Positions 52,601-61,014 of a stretch of DNA of 64,000 nucleotides are shown piece after piece. The DNA is taken from positions 1,815,912 through 1,879,911 of the forward strand of contig CAJNOP010000001.1 of the NCBI GenBank assembly GCA_905250075.1. The letters run 5' to 3'. Made by a program: the position numbers and the translations under genes. Each line of letters begins with the position of its first letter. The first letter of the stretch is position 1. This DNA comes from Rotaria sp. Silwood1. Taxonomy: Eukaryota > Rotifera > Eurotatoria > Philodinida > Philodinidae. The notes beneath the pieces were generated by a model. It was not told the origin of the DNA. It saw only the letters and a program-made list of their open reading frames with translations, and searched no databases.

Positions 52601-54728
52601 ATCACCACCTATGACATCTCAAATAAATGATATGGATAGCTTAATTGATTTGGATGATGGTACAACTGTTTCTTATCATACAGCTAAAGACTCTCGTCTA
52701 GATAATACTCATCAATCAACATTATCAGTAGGAAGTGATGAAACAACAAGTACTCTTCATCAACCTAGTATACGAGATGACCTTATGAATAATGCCGTCT
52801 CACCTGAAGAAAGTTTTTATTATGATGCACTTACATCACTTTCACAAACAAATCCACAAACATCATTATCAACAGATAAACAAGATGTTCTTATAGATAA
52901 TTTAACAAATTTATTAGAACAAATTGAAGCATTTAATTCTACAAATCAACACGTATTACCAACAGTTGAAGAAGAAAAATCACGTTTATCACCTGAAGGT
53001 GAAGAATCAACAACTGATATTGATTGTTTAGTTACAATTGTTGATGATATACATCAATATAATCAAATAAAAACAATCAATGCAATGGATAATCTTTTAT
53101 TTGTATATGATGATGACATTGATGATGAACAAGACAATTTATCAATTGATAATCTTGTTGACATTGTTCATTCAATTCATCAAACACCAGCATGTGTTAA
53201 TAATTTACTTTTTGTTTACGACGATGTCATAACACCATCTGATGATGAACCAAAACAAATAATAAATGATTCAGATGAAGGATGTTATGATAATTTTATA
53301 AATGATTCAAGCGAACAATATCGTATTGATCATTTAGGTACCATTATACATGATGCTTTAACAGTTAGATTTCAAAAACCCATCAGACCTAACCAAACTA
53401 ACGAAGTCGAAGAATTAACAACGAATATTGATAATCTAACTACTGTTGTACATGAAGTTTTAACAACAAGACTTACAACACCAATTGATAAAATTAATCA
53501 TGAAACTGAAGAATCAATTGTTGATACCGATAACTTAGGTACCATTATACATGATGCTTTAACAGTTAGATTTCAAAAACCTATCAAATCTAAACAAAAT
53601 AACGAAATCGAAGAATTAACAACGAATATTGATAATCTAACTACAGTTGTACATGAAGTTTTAACAACAAGACTTGCAACACCCATTGATGAAATTAATT
53701 ATGAAACTGAAGAATCAATTGTTGATACTGATAATCTCGGTACAATTATTCATGATGCTTTATCAACTAGATTTCAAAAACCAATACAAATAAAATCATC
53801 TGTTGAATTCGATTCTACATTACAAACAGAAAAAATTCCAGAATTTATCGATGAATCAACAATTGAAAATCTAGAAGAATCAACTAATGAATTCGATCAA
53901 GAATCAATACCTTCTAATATTGAAACATCTCCTAATGAATCAATAGATAATATTCATACATCAGAAACAATCATTTATGAAATTGAACCATCATCAAATG
54001 AACAATTTACTATATTAGAATCTCGATCACCACCTGTTGGTCATCTATCTCAAATATTAAGTGATTCACTTTTAACATGTTCAAATTATCATCAAGATAA
54101 AAATAAATTTGAATTTAATTTAAAAAATCAAACGTTATATGATGAAGAAATTTATGAAGAGTATGGATATCGTCGTACAACAACAGACTCAAATACAAAT
54201 GATATTGTTGAAAAATATGAAGAATTATGTCGACGTTATTTATCTAGTTGTGATGAATATCAAACAACAGCGAAAAAATTAGATAATGAAATAAATCGAT
54301 TTGAAAAACAATTACATGAACAAAAACAAGAAATTTTAACACCAACAAGTGAGACAACAAGTGAAGAATTAATAACAACAATTGAACGTGTTATTGATAT
54401 GCGTGATCAAACAACAGTCAAAAGAAATAATACGGATGATTATTGTTCGACAATAACTGTTCAAAGACAACCAAATTATATGGGAAAATATGGTTTTGAT
54501 TTTGAAGAAGTATATGATGAAAAAATTAAAATTTCAAAAATTATTGATGAAATGTATTGTCCCAATGTAAATATTGGTGATGAAATTATTAGTATCAATA
54601 ATGATCGAACGTTTAAAACACATGAACAATGTCAGGCATTATTTGATTCATTATGGAAAAATTACTATGAAAATATACAAATAACTGTTATCAAATCAGC
54701 AAACATTTCGATAACAAAAAGTAAATAG
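43644..54728 (+). CDS. Large two-PDZ scaffold-like protein with internal repeats; family not recognised
   Basis: Exons are 43644-43809, 43884-44150, 49048-49452, 50660-50852, 50928-51936 and 52548-54728, giving 1406 residues in frame from ATG 43644. The first PDZ-like domain spans the exon 2/3 junction: ...GLYTIGIRNG joins DILVFLNDKNI, the typical carboxylate-loop-to-GD pattern. A second is at the C-terminus (YGFDFEEV, then VNIGDEIISINNDRTF and a closing strand ITVIKS), preceded by a coiled coil (about 1240-1290). Between them the chain is Asn/Ser/Thr/Asp-rich and probably disordered, with repeats of IDNLxTIVHxxL (52900-53790). PDZ domains usually bind C-terminal peptides, so a scaffolding role near membranes or cytoskeleton is inferred. 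Intron 2 (44151-49047) encloses another gene. The true start may lie in an upstream exon, and a downstream alternative exon is possible. Confidence 0.75.
44720..46916 (+). CDS. GLB1L: GH35 beta-galactosidase-like protein, membrane-anchored, nested in an intron
   Basis: Two exons, 44720-45224 and 45283-46916, 712 residues. A single membrane segment at about 38-58 (GVFLILLGFFIFAYLIF) after a basic N-terminus predicts a type II membrane protein, unlike lysosomal GLB1 with its signal peptide. The GH35 core follows: ILSGSLHYFRVLP, GLNTIETYIPWNLHEP, AEWEWGGLPSWL, the acid/base Glu in IENEYGSYG (about E235), and the nucleophile in TEYWTGWFDYWGG (about E309). C-terminal jelly-roll modules end with GFNIGRYWSIGPQLTLYIP. 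All catalytic positions are intact, so hydrolysis of beta-galactosides is expected. It lies wholly inside intron 2 of the PDZ gene on the same strand, with its own start and one small intron. GLB1, GLB1L2 and GLB1L3 cannot be separated here. Confidence 0.93.
46917..49047 (+). other. Remainder of PDZ-gene intron 2
   Basis: About 2.1 kb after the nested gene, up to the acceptor TATTTTTAG of PDZ exon 3. AATAAA occurs at about 47701-47706, some 790 bases after the stop. No coding sense seen. Confidence 0.4.
49453..50659 (+). other. PDZ-gene intron 3, 1.2 kb
   Basis: Two stretches appear related in inverted orientation. About 49680-49780 (ATGACATATTT, AAGTTTCAAGATGTGTCTGAGG) matches the reverse complement of about 50305-50375, and about 49810-49870 matches 50220-50262. 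This gives another large imperfect palindrome of roughly 700-900 bp with centre near 50035. It carries no open frame and is probably an inserted foldback-like element. Confidence 0.5.
49600..50470. mobile_element. Second type of large inverted repeat (foldback-like), PDZ intron 3
   Basis: Arms are recognisable by paired words in reverse order. GAAGTTAGAAGTTTCAAGATGTGTCTGAGG (starting about 49733) pairs with CCTCAGACACATCTTGGAGGCTCCAACTT (starting about 50303). AAATGATACGCTTTAGTATCATTAACTTTCAATGAAACT (49808-49847) pairs with AGTTTCATTGAAAACTAATGATGCG (50219-50243). The borders were not resolved. It is not obviously related to FB-A. Confidence 0.6.
51991..52011 (+). repeat. (AT)n microsatellite
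   Basis: About ten AT units in PDZ intron 5, just before the R3 repeat copy. Confidence 0.8.
52040..52410 (+). repeat. Dispersed repeat in PDZ intron 5 (family R3, copy 2)
   Basis: GC-richer than its surroundings and open in one frame for 113 codons. It is similar to 28790-28985 in MED23 intron 32, best at 52200-52221 and 52260-52272. The open frame is not kept in the other copy, so a coding role is unlikely. Confidence 0.55.
53326..53790 (+). repeat. 201-bp in-frame tandem repeat in the PDZ protein
   Basis: Two full 67-residue units and part of a third: LGTIIHDALTVRFQKPI recurs with exact 201-base spacing at about 53335, 53536 and 53737. Each unit itself has two halves of about 33 residues (LGTIIHDAL...RFQKPI and LTTVVHEVL...RLTTPI). 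Units 1 and 2 are nearly identical at the DNA level, so the duplication is recent or homogenised. Confidence 0.9.
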
Positions 54729-56069
54729 ATATTAAATTTTTTCTTTTAAAAACTCTTTCCTTTGCTTGCATTACACTACATTACTGCTATATTCATATTG
54801 TTAATTCGTAACTCTGGAAAAGCAATCAACAATTCATATTAGCTAGTGATGTTTCTAGATGTATACGGAACTGATTTTGATTTTGGTGATAGAGCTGATG
54901 TCGAACTTTTCCATTATAGCATTTAAACCTTTGAATACAATTAAAAAAAACAGCTATTTGACTCAATGGTTCTAATCAGAGATTGATTGATATTATGTTT
55001 GACGACATACATTGGGTCAAGTTTAAGATAAAGAGATTATCACGCATATCATTGGATTTTTTTATTGATCTTATTGATGAAATATTTAAGAAGAATATAC
55101 GATTTTATAACTGACATAAACTGTAGTGGTCTCTCTTATTTTAGTTCATTTTTTTTATTAGGGAACAAAGTGGAAAAATAAGTCGATTTAATCAAAACGA
55201 TAGCGAGTGCTTCAGAGCTATATGAATAGATTTTTTTTGTGCCTAATAAAGCAAATCGCCTAAAGGATAAATTACTTTTAAGTCGAAGTTGCGCACATTA
55301 TGTAGAATCAAATGAGCTATGAATACCTTTAAAAATAGTTCTAGCCCTTAACTTATTACTACTGAAATACTGCACTTTCACTGTAGTTTTTAAAAGAATC
55401 TAGTGATTTCCTTCAGAAATATCAGAAAAATTTATATTCAAATTTCGGCTTGAAATTTTTGCATAAAAATAAGCCTTGACGAAAATAATTTGTTGTAACA
55501 GTTGGAGATAATTTCGTTGTTCCTATTACAAGATGCAACCACGATAAAAGTATGTCTTTTCCATCGCTCATGTACACCCATAGATTCGATGTTCTTATTT
55601 TACAATAACAACAGATAAGATGATCTCATATTTTCACCCTCAACTATACTCGTCAAGGCTTATTTCTACACGAAGTTTCAAGTCAAAATTCGAAAATTAG
55701 TTTTCCTAATGTTCCTGAAGGAGACTACGACATTCAATAAAACACTTCTGTAGGTTTGCGGCATGTACGCAGCAATAATTTAAGAATCTGAACTCTGTTC
55801 AGAATATTTAAAAGCCATTTGAATTTACATGTTGCACATAGTCGCAATTCAAAAGCGATTAACTATGTTCGAATACTTCTTTTGTGAGATTATTCTGAAT
55901 ATGACACTAGCAGATTATGTTACTGGGCTTGATACAAACCCATTCAACAAAACTAAGTCCTATGGATCAAAGTTGTCATCCTATTTTATTTCGACGATAA
56001 AGAATGAAATGATGTATTTATAAGAAACGAACGATAAATGTCGATGTTGATAATATTTTTTCTTTATAG
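54729..56069. other. Region between PDZ stop and a candidate alternative exon
   Basis: 1.3 kb, mostly occupied by foldback copy FB-B. Bases 54721-54726 (GTAAAT) overlapping the last codons form a possible donor in phase 1, so in some transcripts this region could be an intron. Confidence 0.4.
55225..55880. mobile_element. Foldback element FB-B (diverged copy of FB-A)
   Basis: Inverted arms with centre near 55560: AACTTATTACTACTGAAATACTGCA (about 55349) pairs with sequence near 55755-55775, and TTTCGGCTTGAAATTTTTGCATAAAAATAAGCCTTGACG (55441-55479) pairs with 55650-55690. The right arm TTCAAGTCAAAATTCGAAAATTAGTTTTCCTAATGTTCCTGA is nearly the same as FB-A at 25470-25512. It is more diverged than FB-A and presumably older. 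Confidence 0.65.
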
Positions 56070-56132
56070 CTTATGAACCGGTGTCATTACAGTCAAGCTC
56101 TCTATCTTGGCCATTATCAACAGCTGAATCAG
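56070..56132 (+). CDS. Candidate alternative 3' exon of the PDZ gene
   Basis: 63 bases, open as (T)YEPVSLQSSSLSWPLSTAES, between a good acceptor (TTTTTCTTTATAG) and donor (GGTAGGAC), phase 1 at both ends. It matches the phase-1 donor at 54721, which removes the 54726 stop. A further acceptor ending at 56209 would lead to VCGQW and a stop at 56224-56226. Phase and splice agreement is suggestive only; transcripts would decide. Confidence 0.35.
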
Positions 56133-56431
56133 GTAGGACAATAAAATGCTTTTTTTTTCCTATTCAAATTTTTATTGATTTTTGGGCCTTGGATGTTGCA
56201 TGGTAATAGTTTGTGGGCAGTGGTAAAAGCTTTGGTGTTTGCACTATTGCTTTTAATAGAACTATAGAATATCACTTTTTTTCAAAAAAAAAATGCATAT
56301 GCACGTAAAAGAAACCACATGAACACGTAATGTGTATGTGATTAATTTTGGATTTGTACATTCTGATTAGAAATTAAATAGATGACTCTGTTACATATAC
56401 ACACACATACATTTTCGCTACATTCTTCTCT

Positions 56432-56440
56432 TATATAAAG
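56432..56440 (+). promoter_or_regulatory. TATA box of the first IF gene
   Basis: TATATAAAG at 56432-56440, about 98 bases before the start codon, leaving room for a 65-70 base 5' UTR. Confidence 0.55.
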
Positions 56441-56537
56441 AGTACAACAGTACTCATTTTTCTCTATCGCTGTCATACACATTCGTTAGATATTCAAATC
56501 AAGAAATTCACTTTGATTTTTTTGTGTGTAAACTGAA

Positions 56538-58103
56538 ATGCCTACTATCTATGATGTACAACGTGAAGAAATATATACAACTGACCCACGTTTAAATGCA
56601 ACATATGATTCATATGGTTCTATTGGTGCTGCTGTTGGTTATATGTCAGCTATAGCACCACGTCAAGTTATTATAACTCGACCAGTAAAAAACTTTGGTA
56701 GTGTAAATCGAAGTGTAACATCAAAAATGACTGTATCACAATCCATATCAAGTAATGCTGTACCATTACGTGGTGCTATTGGTAGTGGTAAATGGGCATT
56801 AGTTCCATTTACTAGTCAACGTGTTGAAGAAAAACGACAATTAGCTGAATTAAATGATCGATTTGCTGAATATATTGGTAAAATTCGTTATTTAGAAGCT
56901 GTTAATCGTAAACTTAGTCGTGATTTGGATAATATACGTAATAAAAAAGGTATTGGTTTACAACGTATTCGTGAAATAATAACACGTGAAAAAAATGAAG
57001 CTGAAGATACATTAAAACGTATGGATGATGATGTACGTTCAGGACAAAATAAACGACAAGAAGCTGAACAACGTCTTAAACAAGCTGAACAACGTTTATC
57101 AAATGTACAACGACCTGAACAAATCAATGGTGTTAAATGTCAATTAAAACAATTACGAGAAAAAATTATTGATCTTGAAAAAAAAATTGAATTAATACGA
57201 AAAACAATTGCTGATAATGATGATGAAATTGTTCTTTATAATGCTGAATTACAACGTATTCGAGCTGATGTCGCAAATCTTATATCAGAAATAGCCAATG
57301 AAGCAACACAAAAGCAATTATTAATAGCTGAAAAAACTGTTCTTGAACAAGAACTAAAAGCACTTGAAACAGCACATAAATTTGATATCGAACAACTTCG
57401 TTCCAAAGTTGCTATAGCTAATGTTGATCCAGCACCATTTTTTGAAAGTGAATTAACATCAGCTATACGTGAAATACGTAAACAATTTGAAACAATAACT
57501 GATCAACAGCAACAACAATTACAAAATTATTATCAAGCTAAAGTAAATGCATTAATTGAATATCATCAACCAAGACAACCAATTGAATCCCAATGGCAAA
57601 CAGAAAAAATTCGTGAAATAACACGAAGTATATCTGATGTACGTGGTCGAGTTAATAATTTACAAATGGAAAATCAAGATCTTGATAGACAAATAATTGA
57701 TATACGTCAACAAATTCAATCCACAACATATCAAGAAGATCAACGTTTAATCGACGAACAAAAACATTTTCGAGATGAAATTGATCGTCTTAAAGGTTAT
57801 ATCAGTGATTTAGAAAAATATCGTACAACACTTGAAGAAGAAATACGTCGTTATCGTTTATTACTTGAAGGTGGTACAAATCAAATTGGTTTACGACATT
57901 TTGCTGAAGAAGCAGAAAAAATAATGAATCGTGGCCGATCATTACTTGATTCACTTAATTTACGTTTAATAAGAAATATTTCAGGTCCAATTAGTACACA
58001 CAATATACGTGAAGTTACATATTCTACTTCTTATTCATCCTCAACTGCTGGTATCAATACTCGATCTCCATCACTTTCACGTGCAGATTCACCTCATCAT
58101 TAA
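56538..58103 (+). CDS. Cytoplasmic intermediate filament protein, intronless
   Basis: Structural coiled-coil protein of the cytoskeleton, 521 residues in one exon. The head (about 1-94) is Ser/Thr/Gly/Arg-rich. Rod from about 95 (EKRQLAELNDRFAEYIGKIR, helix initiation motif) to about 447 (RTTLEEEIRRYRLLLEGG, helix termination motif). The rod is about 350 residues, the lamin-like length with the coil 1B extension that marks protostome cytoplasmic IFs. The tail is short, without an Ig-like lamin domain or CaaX box. Its neighbour of the same type has three introns, so loss of introns through a retrocopy is possible, though a TATA box is present upstream. Single-exon status and full integrity suggest that it is expressed. 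Confidence 0.92.
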   Translation: MPTIYDVQREEIYTTDPRLNATYDSYGSIGAAVGYMSAIAPRQVIITRPVKNFGSVNRSVTSKMTVSQSISSNAVPLRGAIGSGKWALVPFTSQRVEEKRQLAELNDRFAEYIGKIRYLEAVNRKLSRDLDNIRNKKGIGLQRIREIITREKNEAEDTLKRMDDDVRSGQNKRQEAEQRLKQAEQRLSNVQRPEQINGVKCQLKQLREKIIDLEKKIELIRKTIADNDDEIVLYNAELQRIRADVANLISEIANEATQKQLLIAEKTVLEQELKALETAHKFDIEQLRSKVAIANVDPAPFFESELTSAIREIRKQFETITDQQQQQLQNYYQAKVNALIEYHQPRQPIESQWQTEKIREITRSISDVRGRVNNLQMENQDLDRQIIDIRQQIQSTTYQEDQRLIDEQKHFRDEIDRLKGYISDLEKYRTTLEEEIRRYRLLLEGGTNQIGLRHFAEEAEKIMNRGRSLLDSLNLRLIRNISGPISTHNIREVTYSTSYSSSTAGINTRSPSLSRADSPHH

Positions 58104-59135
58104 TAACAACAACAACAAAAAATATTTCTTGATCATAAACAAGGCAATATATGTAGAAATGAAATTTGTTTTAGTTTAAATAACCTTCATCCAATATTCT
58201 TATATGTAGTTATAACTTGAATAAAGAAAAAGCAAAGTACAAAACTTCTATCGATCACATTATCCTTTGATAAATAATAATAATAATAATACGTTTGTCG
58301 TTCGAAATATGTATTCGAGGTATATTTCGAGTATGTGTGTGTATATGTAAATGCAAAATGAAAACTAAGCTTGTTGAGTAAATAAGAGCGAGAGACTGAA
58401 ATACTATGCATGCAATTGACTATACAAATGTCTTTTGTCTTCTTTTGAATGCGAGCATTGTATATCTTTAGCTTTAGGTTATACGATGCATAGGCGGGTT
58501 TATTTATTCAGAAAAAAAAACACATCGGTCGACTGTACATAGAAAGAAAACCAATAACTCGTCTCTTTTTTTTTTCTTTCGCTTCTTTATCTTGCCCGAT
58601 ACGTCCCGCTTCGTTGCTATCTTAAGTATGCTTGAAACTGTTTGCGGTATGTATGCGGACCACTATCGAATCATTAAAGGGTAACAGGCAGTAAACGGAG
58701 CGAGGGACAGAGAAAAGAATTGATCTCTTTTTTTCTCTTCGATACAAACTCACAAGAAGGGCGAAAAAATAATTGCCCACATATGCCCGCCATAAGCAAC
58801 TGTCGTCAGAGAATAAGTTATAGAGAGAGAGAAAGACAGAGAAAGCGATCGAACAAGATAGATCTTATTTTATTTGCATGATGGTGGTTAGTTCGCCTCC
58901 TCTTTCTCGTCGAATCATATAGCTTAGAGAACGCAAAAGAAAAAGAGAAAAAAGTTTGGCTCGATAAAAGGGCCATGTCTGCCCTGACTTGTATTCATTT
59001 TTCTTCTTTTTCTCGTTTGTGTCTGTGTGTGCGTGCGTGCGAATATTTCATTCGGTGAATATTTCATTACAAATATCCTATTGAGCTTCAGATTTCACCA
59101 TCAATACACTAAATAACAACAACAACATCAGTAAA
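58104..59135. other. Intergenic region between the two IF genes
   Basis: 1 kb. It holds an (AAT)n run at about 58277-58292 and, toward the second gene, sequence richer in G and C with purine runs (GAGAGAGA, 58820-58850). GATAAAAGGG at 58963-58972 is a TATA-like element about 165 bases before the next ATG. No exon seen. Confidence 0.45.
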
Positions 59136-61014
59136 ATGCAAGGATACGATGATGAATTTACGAAGGCCAGTTCGTCTTCATATAGTTCATATAAATCTCA
59201 AATAACACCACGATCAACAAATGTTCAACGTCGTTCAGGTGGTCCATCAGGCATAATGACACGTATGTATCAATCATATTCAACATCAGGTGGTAGTGGT
59301 GGATTTAATGCTGGTGGTCTTGGTGCTGGTATATCAGGTTTAGCATCCATTGCTGGACTTGGAAACTTTTCTGGTATTCCATTACGACCAAATCGTGGTT
59401 CATCAGCATTAGTTGCTGTTAATGAAACACGTGAAAGAGAAAAACGTGAATTATGTCAATTAAATGACAAATTTGCACAATATGTTGAAAAAGTACGATT
59501 TCTTGAAGCACAAAATCGTAAATTACAATTGGAATTAGAAGCTTTACAAAATAAAGCTGGACAAGGTTCATCAAAAATAAAAGAAATGTATGAAGTCGAA
59601 ATGAATGAAGCTAAAAAGCTTATTGATGATACAACACGTGATCGTGCTGCAGCTGAAGTTAAAGCTCGTGATGCTGAAAAAGAAGCTGGTAACATATTTT
59701 TTTTCTTATCAATTAGAAAAAGTTTGAAAACTAATTGTGTTTTTTTGTTTAATTATTTAAGGTCGTTATCGTAAACGTTATGAAGAAATTTTAAATAGTC
59801 GTGAAACTGATAGATCAGCTATTGATCGTCTTCAACAACAAATAGCTGAAAATGAAGCACAAATCAATTTATTCCGTCGTCGTTTAGGTGATCTTGAAGA
59901 TGAAGCACGACGTTATAAAGCTGAAACACAACGTTTAGCATCTGAAATTGCACGTTTACAAAATGAAATACAAAATGAAACATTTGTTAAAAGTTCACTT
60001 GATACAGAAAAAATGGCACTTGAAGATGAACTTGCCATGCTCAAACAAATGCGTAAGTTAAATTTAATAAAAACAAAATCAAAATATGTTTCATAAATTT
60101 ATTTTTATTCATATAGATGAAGCTGATTTGAATGAATTACGTTCAAAAACTGTTGTTGATGTTAATTTGGACCCATCTCACTTCTTCCGTAATGAATTAG
60201 CTCAAGCCATTCGTGATATTCGTAATGAATTTGAAGCATTAAATGAGCAACAACGTGCTGATTTACATAATCGTTACATGATGTCATACAATGAACTTAT
60301 TTTACGTCATCAAAAACCAGATCTTGATCCAATTCAAAGTGAACAACAACGTGTACAAGAAGAAAAACTACGCACAACATTATTAACAACACGCAATGAA
60401 GTTGCACATATGAAAGCAAGAAATGAAGAATTAAATAATCGTATACGAGAACTTCAATTACATATTGATCAAGAACGTGATGAAGGTATGAAGAAGAACA
60501 AGAAGAATACAAAGCAAATAATAAAACACGAATATTATTATTTTCATTTTTTTTAGGTGGTCGTTTGATACAAAAACGTGCTGCTGAAATCGAAGAATTA
60601 CGTCGTAAATTAGAACAATTACAAAAAGAATATGAAGAAGTTACAAATATGAAGACATCATTAGAAAAAGAAATTAATACATACAGAGAATTACTTGAAG
60701 GAACAAACAATCGTGAAGGTCTTAAACAAATTGTTGATCATGTTGTTGAAGAAGCTCGCCGTATGGAAGCTGAACGAGCTGCTGGTAGTTCAGGTGTTGC
60801 TGGTTCAATTTCATATTCAGGAGGTGGTGGTCGTTCGACAACAATTTCACGTACATTTATTAGTAGCAGTGGATCTGGATCAGCTGGCGCTGGTATCAGT
60901 GGCTTAGTCACTGGCGGTGGCCGTGTCAGCGGTAGTTATGGCAGTACACAAGGAGGTGGTGGAGCCGCATATTCGCATACATCAAGTCGTCGCGAATATA
61001 CATCATCAAGTTAA
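59136..61014 (+). CDS. Cytoplasmic intermediate filament protein with Gly/Ser-rich tail
   Basis: Four exons (59136-59688, 59762-60052, 60117-60485, 60557-61014), 556 residues, all introns in phase 1. The head is Ser/Gly-rich. Rod from about 98 (EKRELCQLNDKFAQYVEKVRF) to about 452 (TSLEKEINTYRELLEGT), again lamin-length. The tail is a keratin-like glycine/serine sequence (SYSGGGGRS, GSYGSTQGGGG) ending REYTSSS, with no lamin tail domain or CaaX. A mid-rod signature (DPSHFFRNELAQAIRDIRNEFEAL) parallels the neighbour's (DPAPFFESELTSAIREIRKQFE). The two are tandem paralogues that could form a heteropolymer pair, by analogy with obligate IF pairs; this is inference. Confidence 0.94.

Noticed and set aside
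60297..60710. Minus-strand frame of 137 codons opposite the second IF gene
   Set aside because: Mirror of IF exons 3-4 and their intron. The plus strand is clearly the coding one (IF rod).
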